Of a DNA stretch of 58,332 nucleotides, positions 44,815 through 54,111 are shown one piece after another. Numbering within the stretch: position 1 is the stretch's first letter; each line of letters begins with the position of its first letter. Source of the DNA: CAWIOX01 sp963837775 (GTDB taxonomy: Bacteria; Pseudomonadota; Gammaproteobacteria; Burkholderiales; Burkholderiaceae_D). The stretch spans positions 1 through 58,332 of the forward strand of contig CAWIOX010000011.1 of assembly GCA_963837775.1 (NCBI GenBank). Direction: 5' to 3'. A program made the position numbers and the translations under genes. The notes beneath the pieces are model-generated. The model ran no database searches and was not told the DNA's origin. It saw only the letters and a list, made by a program, of their open reading frames with translations.

Positions 44815-47061
44815 ATGAGCTGGATTCCGCTACTTACCCATCCGCAACGTTTTCTGCGTATCCTGACGGCGCTCGTGACTGCCGCGTCATGGCATTCGGC
44901 GGCCTACGCACAGACGGCTGCGAAACGTCCCAAAACGGACGACAAGAACGCGCCTGCGACGATCCGCGCCGAGCAAATGACCGGCCGTCCCGATCGTGAA
45001 GTCGAGCTGGAACGGGATGTGGAAGTCATTCGCGGCGAAACCACGATCAATGCCGACAAGGCCATCTACCGCCAGGTCGAGGATGAAGTCGAGGCCCAGG
45101 GCAATGTACGCATCCTGCGCTATGGCGACCGTTACAAGGGCGATGCACTGAAACTGAACATGGAGTCGGGCGCCGGCTTCATCACGCATCCCGAATACAA
45201 GTTGCAGCTCAATAATGCCCAGGGCAAGGCTGAACGGGTCGATTTCGAGAATGAAGAGCGCGCGACCGTAATCGAAGGCACTTACAGCACCTGCGAAGGG
45301 CCTGATCCGGACTGGTATCTGAAGACTTCGACGCTGAAGCTCGATCGCGGCAGGGATGTCGGTCTGGCATCGAAATCCGTGGTGTTTTTCAAGGGGGTGC
45401 CGATTCTGGGCCTGCCGCTGATGTCGTTTCCGTTGTCGAATGCGCGCAAATCGGGGGTCTTGCCGCCGACCTTTGGCGCGACTTCAAAGGGCGGGCCGGA
45501 ACTCGTCATTCCGTATTATTTCAATATCGCGCCCAACCGCGATCTGACGCTGTATCCGAAATTGATCACCCGGCGCGGCTTGCAGCTGGGCGCCAACGGC
45601 CGCTATCTGGGCGAGACCTATGCCGGTGAAACCAGCATCGAGGTGTTGCCCAACGACCGGCAGACCAACACCACCCGCTATGCGCTTGCATCCACCCATA
45701 ACCAGACGCTGGCGCCCGGCTGGTCGCTGGCGTGGAACCTGAATACCGCATCGGACAACGACTATCCGAGCGATTTTGCACAAAACGTCACTGCCAGTTC
45801 ACAGCGTTTGCTGCCGCGCGATGTGAACTTGAATTATGCCGGTGCATTCTGGTATGCGAATTTGCACACCAGCAATTACAAGTTGCTGCAAGACCCGATT
45901 ACCCCGATTACCCGCCCTTACGATCGCCTGCCGCAGCTGACCTTGCATGCCGGGCGGGACGACGTGCAGGGTTTCGACTGGTCGGTCGATTCGGAACTGA
46001 CGCGCTTTACGCTGCCCGATGAGTCCTTGGCCGGACGCGCGCGTGGCGACCGGGTGGTCGTCAATCCGCGCATTGCCTATCCGCTGATCCGCCCCGGCTA
46101 TTTCGTGACGCCGAAGCTCTCGCTGCATGCGACCAGTTATATGCTCGACAATCCGGCCCAAGGACCGGCGAATTTCGCGCGCGTGTTGCCGACGTTCTCG
46201 CTCGATAGCGGTCTGCTGTTTGAGCGCGACACCCATTTCTTCGGCAGCCCGGCCAAGCAGACACTGGAGCCGCGGCTGTTTTATGTGAATACGCCGTTCC
46301 GCGACCAGAGCCTGTATCCGAACTTCGACAGTGCCGTAGCGACGTTTAATTTTGCGCAGATTTTCAGTGAAAACCGTTTCAGCGGTTCGGACCGCATCAG
46401 CGACGCAAACCAGCTGACCGCCGCGCTGGTATCGCGTTATCTGGAGCCGTCCGGCGCCGAGCGGCTGCGACTGGCTTTCGGCCAACGGTTTTACTTCAAT
46501 GAACAGCGCGTGTCGTTGAACGCTAGTGATGTGGCCAGCAATGAGACCCGTTCGGACTTGCTGCTGGCGGCTGAGGGGCGGCTTAACAGCACTCTGCGCC
46601 TGAATTCCGCCGCGCAGTACAGCCAGAGCTTGCGCCAACTGTCGAGCGCCAATCTCGGCGCGCAATGGCAGCCTGCCGAGAAGCGCGTGCTGAATGCGGA
46701 ATACCGCTTCATCCGCGGCGGCGGCGATCCGGTCACGCTGAAACAAATCAATCTGTCCGGCCAGTGGCCGGTTTCGGACCGTTGGTATGCAGTCGGGCGG
46801 GTCAGTTATTCGGTGCCGGACCGCAAGACGGTGGATAGCCTGCTCGGCGCCGAATACAAGGCCGATTGCTGGATTTTCCGGCTGGTCGGGCAGCGCTTTA
46901 CCACCGCGACGCAGGACAGCAGTTCGGCCATCTTCGTGCAACTGGAATTGAACGGTCTGTCGCGTTTGGGGTCCAGTCCGCTGGAAGCATTACGCAGGAA
47001 TATTCCCGGCTATCAACAGCTGAACCAGTCCGTTGCGCCCAGCGATCAAGTCACGCAGTAG
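44815..47061 (+). CDS. lptD: LPS-assembly protein LptD
   Basis: 748 residues. Signal peptide to about residue 32 (TAASWHSAAYAQ). Then the OstA/LptA-like periplasmic jellyroll (IRAEQMTGRPDREVELERDV, YRQVEDEVEAQGNVRILRYG), and from about residue 190 the beta-barrel that inserts LPS into the outer membrane. FKGVPILGLPLMSFPLSNARKSGVLP matches the family in two blocks. Only a few cysteines are present (STCEGPDPDW near 160 and KADCWIFRLVGQRF near 685), which likely make the required inter-domain disulfide. surA, the chaperone for this barrel, follows 15 bp later. Essential, so the intron upstream cannot have abolished expression. Confidence 0.93.
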   Translation: MSWIPLLTHPQRFLRILTALVTAASWHSAAYAQTAAKRPKTDDKNAPATIRAEQMTGRPDREVELERDVEVIRGETTINADKAIYRQVEDEVEAQGNVRILRYGDRYKGDALKLNMESGAGFITHPEYKLQLNNAQGKAERVDFENEERATVIEGTYSTCEGPDPDWYLKTSTLKLDRGRDVGLASKSVVFFKGVPILGLPLMSFPLSNARKSGVLPPTFGATSKGGPELVIPYYFNIAPNRDLTLYPKLITRRGLQLGANGRYLGETYAGETSIEVLPNDRQTNTTRYALASTHNQTLAPGWSLAWNLNTASDNDYPSDFAQNVTASSQRLLPRDVNLNYAGAFWYANLHTSNYKLLQDPITPITRPYDRLPQLTLHAGRDDVQGFDWSVDSELTRFTLPDESLAGRARGDRVVVNPRIAYPLIRPGYFVTPKLSLHATSYMLDNPAQGPANFARVLPTFSLDSGLLFERDTHFFGSPAKQTLEPRLFYVNTPFRDQSLYPNFDSAVATFNFAQIFSENRFSGSDRISDANQLTAALVSRYLEPSGAERLRLAFGQRFYFNEQRVSLNASDVASNETRSDLLLAAEGRLNSTLRLNSAAQYSQSLRQLSSANLGAQWQPAEKRVLNAEYRFIRGGGDPVTLKQINLSGQWPVSDRWYAVGRVSYSVPDRKTVDSLLGAEYKADCWIFRLVGQRFTTATQDSSSAIFVQLELNGLSRLGSSPLEALRRNIPGYQQLNQSVAPSDQVTQ

Positions 47062-47076
47062 TCATCCCGTTAATTC

Positions 47077-48483
47077 ATGAGCGATCTTCAAACTATGCGA
47101 TATCGAAATGTCAATAAAGTCACTCAAGGCCTGACGCTGGCGGCCTTGCTCCTGAGCATGACGGCAGCGCTTGCGCCCAGCGTCTGGGCGCAGGACAAAA
47201 AAGCGGCAGTTGTTGCCAAGCCGGCCGCCACCAGTCCGGTGCGTGCGGTCGATTCGATTCTGGTCGTGGTCAATGACGAGGTCATCACGCGCCAGGAACT
47301 CAATGAGCGGATGCGCATGGTCGAGCGCCGGATGAGCAATCAGGGCGCGGCCATGCCGCCGCGTGCCGAACTGGAAAAACAATTGCTGGAGCGCATGATT
47401 GTCGAGCGCGCACAAATGCAGCTGGCAAAAGAGGTCGGCATCCGCGTCGACGACGCGCTGCTCGATCGCGCGATCAGCCGCATCGCCGAGCAGAACAAGA
47501 TGAGCCTGCAGGATTTCCGCAATCAGCTGGAACGCGATGGCACGCCATTTGCGCGCTTCCGCGAAGAAATCCGCGAAGAAATCACGATGCAGCGCCTGCG
47601 CGAGCGCGAAGTCGATAACAAGATCCAGATTTCGGAATCGGAGATCGATAATTACCTCGGCGCCGATACCGGCGCAGCGCAGCAGGAAATGAATCTGGCG
47701 CAGATTCTGGTGCGCATCCCCGAGAACGCCTCGGCCGAGCAGATCGCGCAGCGTCGCCAGCGGGCCGAAGCAGCGATGCAGCAGTTGCGTGCGGGTAGCG
47801 ATTTCATCAAGGTCGCCGCCACTTATTCCGATGCCAATGAAGCGTTGAAAGGCGGCGAACTCGGCTGGCGCAGCCAGGATCGCCTGCCGCAACTGTTCCT
47901 CGATGCGGTGGCTACGCTGAAACAGGGCGAAGTGTCGGCCATCGTGCAGAGCGCCAACGGCTTCCATATCCTGAAGATGGTCGGCAAACGCACGGCCAGC
48001 ATCGTCAAGGCAGGTGCAGCCAGTGCCGCCGCAGCGGTACAGCAGACCCATGCCCGTCACATCCTGATCAAGGTGACCGCAACCGTCACTGCAGCCGATG
48101 CGCGTCGCAAGCTGACCGAGCTGAAACAGCGTCTGGACAACAAGGCGGCCAAATTCGAGGATCTGGCCAAATCGTTCTCGAACGACCTGTCGGCCTCCAA
48201 GGGCGGCGACCTGGGCTGGATTTATCCGGGCGACACGGTGCCGGAATTCGAGCGTGCGATGGATGCGCTGCAGCCGGGCCAGGTCAGCGAGCCGATCGAG
48301 TCGCCGTTCGGCTACCACCTGATCCTGGTGGATGAGCGCAAGATGGCCGACGTGTCGCAAGAGCGTCAGCGCATGGCGGCACGGCAGGCGCTGCGCGAGC
48401 GCAAGGCGGAAGAAGCGGCACAGGACTGGCTGCGCCAGTTGCGCGACCGCGCCTATGTCGAATACCGGACTGAAGAGAAGTAA
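47077..48483 (+). CDS. surA: Periplasmic peptidyl-prolyl isomerase and chaperone SurA
   Basis: 468 residues from ATG 47077; ATG 47095 (MRYRNVNKVTQGL) is also possible and is the likelier signal-peptide start. Cleavage near PSVWAQ. The SurA N-domain starts VDSILVVVNDEVITRQELNE. Two parvulin domains follow: QQEMNLAQILVRIPENASAE to HILKMVGKR, and THARHILIKVTATVTAADAR to FGYHLILVDER. It carries outer-membrane proteins such as LptD to the BAM complex. It overlaps pdxA by one base. Confidence 0.92.
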   Translation: MSDLQTMRYRNVNKVTQGLTLAALLLSMTAALAPSVWAQDKKAAVVAKPAATSPVRAVDSILVVVNDEVITRQELNERMRMVERRMSNQGAAMPPRAELEKQLLERMIVERAQMQLAKEVGIRVDDALLDRAISRIAEQNKMSLQDFRNQLERDGTPFARFREEIREEITMQRLREREVDNKIQISESEIDNYLGADTGAAQQEMNLAQILVRIPENASAEQIAQRRQRAEAAMQQLRAGSDFIKVAATYSDANEALKGGELGWRSQDRLPQLFLDAVATLKQGEVSAIVQSANGFHILKMVGKRTASIVKAGAASAAAAVQQTHARHILIKVTATVTAADARRKLTELKQRLDNKAAKFEDLAKSFSNDLSASKGGDLGWIYPGDTVPEFERAMDALQPGQVSEPIESPFGYHLILVDERKMADVSQERQRMAARQALRERKAEEAAQDWLRQLRDRAYVEYRTEEK

Positions 48484-49548
48484 TGACCGCCACCATAGCG
48501 CGGGCGCATGCGCGCCGCCCGGTACTGGCGCTCACCAGCGGCGAGCCGGCCGGCATCGGTCCCGAAATTTCGCTCAAGGCGGCATGGGAGCTGCGCACCG
48601 AGTTCAATGCGGTACTGATCGGCGACGCCGCCTTTCTGGCGATGACCGCCGCCGACATCGACCCGGCCATCAATCTCGTCGCGCTATCGCTGCAAGCCTT
48701 GCGCAACAACGGCCTGCCGAATTTCCCGCCGGACCGGCTGATCGTCATCGATTGCCCGCTGGAAGCGCATGTGGCGCCGGGGCAGCTCAATCCGAAAAAT
48801 GGCCGCGCGGTATTGCAGACGCTGGACATCGCGATCGAAGGCGTGCAACAGCGCTGGTTCGATGCGATCGTCACCGCGCCATTGCAAAAAAGCACCATCA
48901 ATGACGCCGGCATAGCGTTTACCGGCCATACCGAATACCTGGCCGAAATGACGCACACGCCGCAGGTGGTGATGATGCTGGCCGGCGCCGATGCGCTTGC
49001 ACCAGAACCGGCAACTGCGGGTGGCGCTGGCGACCACCCATCTGGCGCTGAAAGACGTGCCGGCCGCCATTACATTCGACAGCCTGAGCCGCACGCTGGA
49101 GATCCTGCACAGCGATCTGCAGCGCAAGTTCGGGCTGGCGCAACCGCATATCCTGGTGACCGGACTGAATCCGCATGCCGGCGAGAACGGCTACCTCGGA
49201 CGCGAGGAAATCGACGTGATCACGCCGGTGATCCTGGCTGCGCAAGCCAGGGGCATGCAGGTCAGCGGCCCTTATCCGGCCGACACCCTGTTTCAGGGGA
49301 AATATCTGGTCAACGCCGACTGCGTGCTGGCGATGTACCACGATCAGGGCTTGCCGGTGCTCAAATTCGCCAGCTTCGGCCAGGGCGTCAACATCACGCT
49401 CGGCCTGCCGCTGATCCGCACCTCGGTCGATCACGGCACCGCGCTCGATCTGGCCGCCAAAGGCGTCGGCCATGCCGATTGCGGCAGCATGATCGCCGCG
49501 ATGCAGGCCGCAGCCCGGATGGTGGCCTGTGCCGGCAAATCACCCTAA
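48483..49548 (+). CDS. pdxA: 4-hydroxythreonine-4-phosphate dehydrogenase, frame interrupted by one +1 insertion
   Basis: Oxidises 4-phosphohydroxy-L-threonine in the DXP-dependent pathway to pyridoxal phosphate. N-terminal PVLALTSGEPAGIGPEISLK. Metal histidines are in FTGHTEYLAEM, LNPHAGENGYLGREE and AMYHDQGLPVLKF. The frame breaks at an extra base near 48990 after VVMMLAG and resumes MRLHQNRQLRVALATTHLAL. Removing it gives 354 residues. It sits in the usual surA-pdxA-rsmA order. Confidence 0.92.
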
Positions 49549-49566
49549 TAACAAAAGATTGTTTTA

Positions 49567-50334
49567 ATGAAACATATTCCCCGCAAGCGCTTCGGCCAGA
49601 ACTTCCTGACCGACGAATCCGTGCTGTTCGACATCATCCGCGCCATCGACCCGCAGCCGGATCAGACCATGGTCGAGGTCGGACCCGGCCTGGGTGCGAT
49701 GACGCGCCTGCTGCTGCAGTCGCTCAATCAGATGCACGTGGTTGAACTGGATCGCGATCTGGTCGCGCGTTTGCACAAGAGCTTTGATCCGGCCAAGCTG
49801 GTCGTGCATGCCGGCGATGCGCTGAAATTCGATTTTTCGGAGATCCCGGTCGGCGCCGGCCAGAAGCTGCGCATCGTCGGCAACCTGCCGTACAACATCT
49901 CCACTCCGCTGCTGTTTCATTTTGCGGAATTTGCGCAGCAAGTCGAAGATCAGCATTTCATGCTGCAAAAGGAAGTGGTCGAACGCATGGTCGCGCCGCC
50001 AGGCAGCAAGACCTACGGCCGGCTGTCGGTGATGCTGCAATGGCGTTACCACATGGAATTGCTGTTCATCGTGCCGCCGACCGCGTTCGAGCCGCCGCCG
50101 CGCGTCGAGTCCGCGATCGTGCGCATGATCCCGATCGCGCAGCCGCTGCCGTGCGATGCCGACAAGCTGGCTGCGGTGGTGCTGAAGGCGTTTTCCCAGC
50201 GCCGCAAGGTGATCCGCAACTGCCTGGCCGGCATGTTCACCGAAGCCGATCTGGTCGACGCCGGCGTCGACCCGCAAACCCGGCCCGAGACCGTGCCGCT
50301 GGAGCAGTACGTGGCGCTGGCCAATCGGCTGTAA
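49567..50334 (+). CDS. rsmA: 16S rRNA dimethyladenosine transferase (A1518/A1519)
   Basis: 255 residues, also called KsgA. N-terminal KRFGQNFLTDESV, SAM motif VEVGPGLGAMTRLLL, the target-adenine motif VGNLPYNISTPLLFHF, and the helical C-terminal part with SQRRKVIRNCLAG. Methylates the two adenines in the helix 45 loop and acts as a ribosome assembly checkpoint. It follows pdxA by 18 bp. A hairpin with arms AGTGCG and CGCACT (50341-50368) lies just after the stop. Confidence 0.94.
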   Translation: MKHIPRKRFGQNFLTDESVLFDIIRAIDPQPDQTMVEVGPGLGAMTRLLLQSLNQMHVVELDRDLVARLHKSFDPAKLVVHAGDALKFDFSEIPVGAGQKLRIVGNLPYNISTPLLFHFAEFAQQVEDQHFMLQKEVVERMVAPPGSKTYGRLSVMLQWRYHMELLFIVPPTAFEPPPRVESAIVRMIPIAQPLPCDADKLAAVVLKAFSQRRKVIRNCLAGMFTEADLVDAGVDPQTRPETVPLEQYVALANRL

Positions 50335-50383
50335 GCGGCAAAGTGCGTGCTAACTAGTTAACGCGCACTGTCGCGCGATAGCG

Positions 50384-50791
50384 TCACAGCGTGACGGCGG
50401 CGCTTGCTTCCTTGCGCTCGATCAATTCAATCTTGTAGCCGTCCGGATCTTGCACGAAGGCGATCACGGTGCGGCCGCCCTTGACCGGGCCGGCTTCGCG
50501 GGTGACGTTGCCGCCGGCGGCCTTGACTGCGGCGCAGGCTTGTTGCGCGTCCTCGACCGCGATCGCGATATGGCCGTAGGCGGTCCCCATCTCGTACTTG
50601 TCCACCCCGTAGTTGTAGGTCAGTTCCAGTTCCGCATGCTCCGGATTGCTGCCGTAGCCGAGGAAGGCGAGCGTGTATTGGTATTCCGGGTTGTCGCTGG
50701 TGCGCAGCAGGTGCATGCCGAGTACCTTGGTATAGAAATCGATCGCGCGTTGCAGGTCGCCGACGCGGAGCATGGTGTGAAGTATGCGCAT
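50384..50791 (-). CDS. gloA: Lactoylglutathione lyase (glyoxalase I)
   Basis: 135 residues of the VOC fold. Metal ligands: H5 in MRILHTMLRVGDLQRAIDFY, E in PEHAELELTYNYGVD, H in GTAYGHIAIAVED, E in DGYKIELIERK. Converts the methylglyoxal-glutathione adduct to S-lactoylglutathione. It converges with rsmA and has repeat copy D about 90 bp upstream of its start. Confidence 0.93.
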   Translation of the reverse strand: MRILHTMLRVGDLQRAIDFYTKVLGMHLLRTSDNPEYQYTLAFLGYGSNPEHAELELTYNYGVDKYEMGTAYGHIAIAVEDAQQACAAVKAAGGNVTREAGPVKGGRTVIAFVQDPDGYKIELIERKEASAAVTL

Positions 50792-50880
50792 ATGCTGTTT
50801 TTCTTTGGTTGGAAGGATTGATTACTTTAACCGAATCGGGCGCGATGACGTGATTCCGGCTATCTGATTTTCATTTTTAA

Positions 50881-50963
50881 CGGGAGTATGCGTTGAAACC
50901 ATGCCATTCGCGCATGGTTTCATTGGGCTGTTAAAAATACACCACCCGAGTATATTTTAAGCC
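50881..50963 (+). repeat. Dispersed intergenic repeat, copy D
   Basis: The clearest copy: foot CGGGAGTATG; a perfect 11-bp stem TGAAACCATGC (50894-50904) with GCATGGTTTCA (50912-50922); then TTGGGCTGTTAAAAATAC, loop, GAGTATATTTTAAGCC. It lies between gloA (start side) and phrB (end side). Confidence 0.85.
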
Positions 50964-50974
50964 TGCAATCGCCT

Positions 50975-52459
50975 TCAAGCCGCTTTTTTGACCGCCGCAT
51001 AGCGTTCCAGCGTGCATTTCCTGGCCACATCATGCTGCACGATCGGGGCCGGATAGTTGTCACCCAGCGTGATGCCTGCCAGTTTCAGCTCCATCGGGCC
51101 CAGCAGCCACGGCGCGTGGATCTGCTGCTTGTTCAACTTGGCCAGTTGCGGCAGATAGCGGCGGATGAAGCTGCCTTCGGGGTCGAATTTTTCGGACTGG
51201 GTGACCGGATTGAAGATGCGGAAGTAGGGCTGGGCGTCGCAGCCGGTCGATGCCGCCCATTGCCAGCCGCCATTGTTGGCGGCCAGGTCGAAATCGTTCA
51301 GCTGTTGCGCGAAGTAGCGCTCGCCCCGGCGCCAGTCGATGCCGAGGTCCTTGATCAGGAAGCAGGCGCTCACCATGCGCAGCCGGTTGTGCATATAGCC
51401 GGTGCGGTTGAGCTGCGTCATCGCCGCATCCACCAGCGGGTAGCCGGTGCGACCAAGGCACCAGGCCTGAAAATCCTGTTGCGCCGCGTCGCCGGTTTCC
51501 CAGCGGATCGCGTCGTATTCGGGCTTGAATGCATGCTCCACCACGCGCGGATGGTGATGCAGGATCATGCAGTAGAAATCGCGCCAGATCAGTTCCGACA
51601 GCCAGCTCGCCGCGCCGGTGCCGCCGCCGTTGTCCGCATTGCTGCGGATCGCGTCCACCGCATGGCGCGCCAGCGTGCGGATCGAGACCGTGCCGAAGCG
51701 CAGATGGAGCGATAAATAGGACGGCCCCTTGACTGCAGGAAAGTCGCGCGTGCTGTGGTAGCGCGCCATGCGCGGCAGGAAATCCTGCAGCAGCTGTTGC
51801 CCGCCGGACATGCCGGTGCGCAGCTTCAACTCACTCAGATTGCTGGGCTCGAAGCCCATTTCGGCCAGCGACGGCAGCACGCAGGCCGCGACCGGCGCCA
51901 GATGCGCGCGGTAGGCATCGACCGGGTACGGCTTCAGGTAAAAGTCGTCGCTGCGCGCATGCAGCTTCTTGAGCCAGGCGTTCTTGTACGGCGTGAAGAC
52001 CGAGAACGGCCGTTCGTTTTGCGTCAGCACTTCGTCCTTCTCGAAAATCACGTGATCCTTGAAGTGCAGCAATTGCCGGCCGTCCGCGTTCAGCGCAGCG
52101 GCGACTGCGGCATCGCGCGCGGCCGCCTGCGGCTCGAAATCATGATTGATGTACACCGCGTCGGCGCCGAGTTCGGCGGACAAGAGGGGGATCTCGGTCG
52201 CGGCCTCGGCGTGGCGCACGATCAGGCCGCCGCCCATCGCGCGCAACGCACAGTCGAGTTCGAGCAGGCTGGCATGGATGAATTCGAGCCGGCGGTCGGC
52301 TTTCAGGCCGGACTCCAGCAAAGGCTGCAGGATGGCCTGGTCGAAGATGAACACGCAGAATACGCGCCGGCTTTGTTTTAGCGCATGGTATAGCGCCGCA
52401 TGGTCGAAATTGCGCAAATCGCGCCGGAACCAGACCAGCGCGGTGTCGAATATGAGCAT
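50975..52459 (-). CDS. phrB: Deoxyribodipyrimidine photolyase
   Basis: 494 residues. N-terminal Rossmann-like antenna domain (TALVWFRRDLRNFDHAALYH), then the FAD domain: WLSELIWRDFYCMILHHHPR, RTGYMHNRLRMVSACFLIKD and AANNGGWQWAASTGCDAQPY then FRIFNP. These are class I CPD photolyase signatures. Uses blue light to split cyclobutane pyrimidine dimers. The start (MLIFDTALVWF) has no strong ribosome site. Divergent from algH. Confidence 0.92.
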   Translation of the reverse strand: MLIFDTALVWFRRDLRNFDHAALYHALKQSRRVFCVFIFDQAILQPLLESGLKADRRLEFIHASLLELDCALRAMGGGLIVRHAEAATEIPLLSAELGADAVYINHDFEPQAAARDAAVAAALNADGRQLLHFKDHVIFEKDEVLTQNERPFSVFTPYKNAWLKKLHARSDDFYLKPYPVDAYRAHLAPVAACVLPSLAEMGFEPSNLSELKLRTGMSGGQQLLQDFLPRMARYHSTRDFPAVKGPSYLSLHLRFGTVSIRTLARHAVDAIRSNADNGGGTGAASWLSELIWRDFYCMILHHHPRVVEHAFKPEYDAIRWETGDAAQQDFQAWCLGRTGYPLVDAAMTQLNRTGYMHNRLRMVSACFLIKDLGIDWRRGERYFAQQLNDFDLAANNGGWQWAASTGCDAQPYFRIFNPVTQSEKFDPEGSFIRRYLPQLAKLNKQQIHAPWLLGPMELKLAGITLGDNYPAPIVQHDVARKCTLERYAAVKKAA

Positions 52460-52652
52460 GAGCGGGTCTCAAAAGCGTGTAAAAAGGCGAGTATGACAGC
52501 CTTCGGCGCGGCGTGTTGCCGGTCAAAACTGCTAAAATGTGGCTTATGACGACGTACAGTAAAACCAAGCAAGGTAATGCAAGCACCGCATGCCGCAAGC
52601 GGCCCCTGGAACTTGCCAGGCCGATTCCGATGTCCCTGAAGAGTGTTGCGCC

Positions 52653-53216
52653 ATGACCCTGCCCGAGCTTAATTTAGCGAATCATTTCCTGATTGCAATG
52701 CCGTCCATGCTCGACCCGATCTTCGGCGGCGCAGTCATTTACGTTTGCGAACATAACGCCAGCGGCGCGCTGGGCGTGATCATCAACAAACCGACCGACA
52801 TGTCGATGGACGACTTGTTCGAGCGCATCGAGCTTGAGCAGCATGTGCCGATGGCCGACAAGCCGGTGATGTTCGGCGGCCCGGTGCAGGAAGACCGCGG
52901 CTTCGTGCTGCATGCGCCGCTCGGCGAGTTTTCATCCACCATGACAGTGACCGAGGAGGTCGCGTTCACCACTTCGCGCGATGTGCTGGAGGCGATCGCT
53001 GCCGGCGAAGGGCCGCAGCGCTTTCTGGCCAGCGTCGGTTATTCCGGCTGGAGCGAGGGCCAGCTGGAGGAGGAAATCGGGCGCAACGGCTGGCTGACGG
53101 TCGCCGCCGATCCCGCGATCCTGTTCGATGTGCCGCTCGATGCGCGTTATGCGGCTGCCATCAAACTGCTCGGCATCGATCCGATGATGCTGACCTCCGA
53201 GGCCGGCCATGCATGA
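52653..53216 (+). CDS. YqgE/AlgH family protein
   Basis: 187 residues from ATG 52653 (MTLPELNLANHFLIAMPSML). Family patterns: FGGAVIYVCEHNASGALGVI, NKPTDMSMDDLF, PVMFGGPVQEDRGFVLH, and GYSGWSEGQLEEEI. Function is unclear despite the AlgH name (first seen as an alginate regulator). Upstream in-frame codons to 52590 give no family similarity. It precedes ruvX, a pairing conserved in proteobacteria. Confidence 0.9.
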   Translation: MTLPELNLANHFLIAMPSMLDPIFGGAVIYVCEHNASGALGVIINKPTDMSMDDLFERIELEQHVPMADKPVMFGGPVQEDRGFVLHAPLGEFSSTMTVTEEVAFTTSRDVLEAIAAGEGPQRFLASVGYSGWSEGQLEEEIGRNGWLTVAADPAILFDVPLDARYAAAIKLLGIDPMMLTSEAGHA

Positions 53217-53228
53217 CGGTGTCGCCTA

Positions 53229-53618
53229 GTGGAAACGGTGCTGGCCTTTGACTTCGGCCTGAAACGCATCGGCGTGGCGGTCGGCAATACCGTGATCCGC
53301 CAGGCGCAGCCGCTGACCACCATCGCGGCCGCCACCAATGACGCCAAATTCGCCGCCATACAGGCGCTGCTGTCGGAATGGCTGCCGGCCCGCTGCGTGG
53401 TCGGCCTGCCGCTGCACCCGGACGGCGCCGAGCACGAGATGACGCTGCGCTGCCGCCGTTTCGCGAACCAGTTGCACGGCCGTTTCGGGGTCGAGACGGT
53501 GCTGGTCGATGAACGTTATTCTTCCGCAGTGCTGGAAGCCAGGCGCGGCGAGGTGATCGATGACCGCGCCGCCGCAATCATTTTGCAACAATATTTCGAT
53601 GACTATGTCCAATCCTGA
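53229..53618 (+). CDS. ruvX: Putative pre-16S rRNA nuclease / Holliday-junction resolvase-like YqgF
   Basis: 129 residues of the RNase H fold. Catalytic acids are in LAFDFGLKRIGVAVG, VVGLPLHPDGAEHE and LVDERYSSAVLE. The start is GTG 53229 (METVLAFDFG), 12 bp after the algH stop. E. coli YqgF is implicated in 16S rRNA 5'-end maturation. Its end overlaps the pyrR start. Confidence 0.9.
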   Translation: METVLAFDFGLKRIGVAVGNTVIRQAQPLTTIAAATNDAKFAAIQALLSEWLPARCVVGLPLHPDGAEHEMTLRCRRFANQLHGRFGVETVLVDERYSSAVLEARRGEVIDDRAAAIILQQYFDDYVQS

Positions 53619-54111
53619 GCTCAACGCGGAAGTCCTGTATCTGGCGCTTGCCGCACAAATGAAAACCGCCCTGGCCGGCATCGACCATGTCGCCATCGTC
53701 GGCATCCATTCCGGCGGCGCCTGGCTGGCGCAGCGCCTGGCCGACGAGCTGCAACTGACGCAGCGTCTCGGCTTCATCGACGTGTCGTTTTATCGCGACG
53801 ATTTCTCCGAAAAAGGCCTGCACCCCGAGGTCAAGCCGACCCAGATCCCGTTCGAGGTCGATGGCGCCACCATCGTGCTGGTGGATGACGTGCTGTATAC
53901 CGGACGCACCACGCGCGCCGCGATCAACGAATTGTTCGATTACGGCCGTCCGGCGAAAATCATGCTGGCAGCACTGGTCGATCGCGGCGGGCGCGAACTG
54001 CCGATCGCCGCCGATTTCGTCGCCGAAACAGTTTCTTTAAATAAAGACCAGTCGCTGGTCTTGCAGCGCGCAGACAGCGGCCAACTCACGCTTACTATCG
54101 ACCATGCTTAA
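53599..54111 (+). CDS. pyrR: PyrR-type phosphoribosyltransferase/regulator
   Basis: 170 residues from ATG 53599, or 168 from ATG 53605 (MSNPELNAEVLYLAL). PRPP loop IVLVDDVLYTGRTTRAAI and GIHSGGAWLAQRLADEL fit PyrR, which has uracil phosphoribosyltransferase activity. In Gram-positives it also binds pyr mRNA; in proteobacteria the regulatory role is less clear, and I see no PyrR attenuator upstream. It overlaps ruvX by 20 bp and pyrB by 8 bp. Confidence 0.88.
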   Translation: MTMSNPELNAEVLYLALAAQMKTALAGIDHVAIVGIHSGGAWLAQRLADELQLTQRLGFIDVSFYRDDFSEKGLHPEVKPTQIPFEVDGATIVLVDDVLYTGRTTRAAINELFDYGRPAKIMLAALVDRGGRELPIAADFVAETVSLNKDQSLVLQRADSGQLTLTIDHA

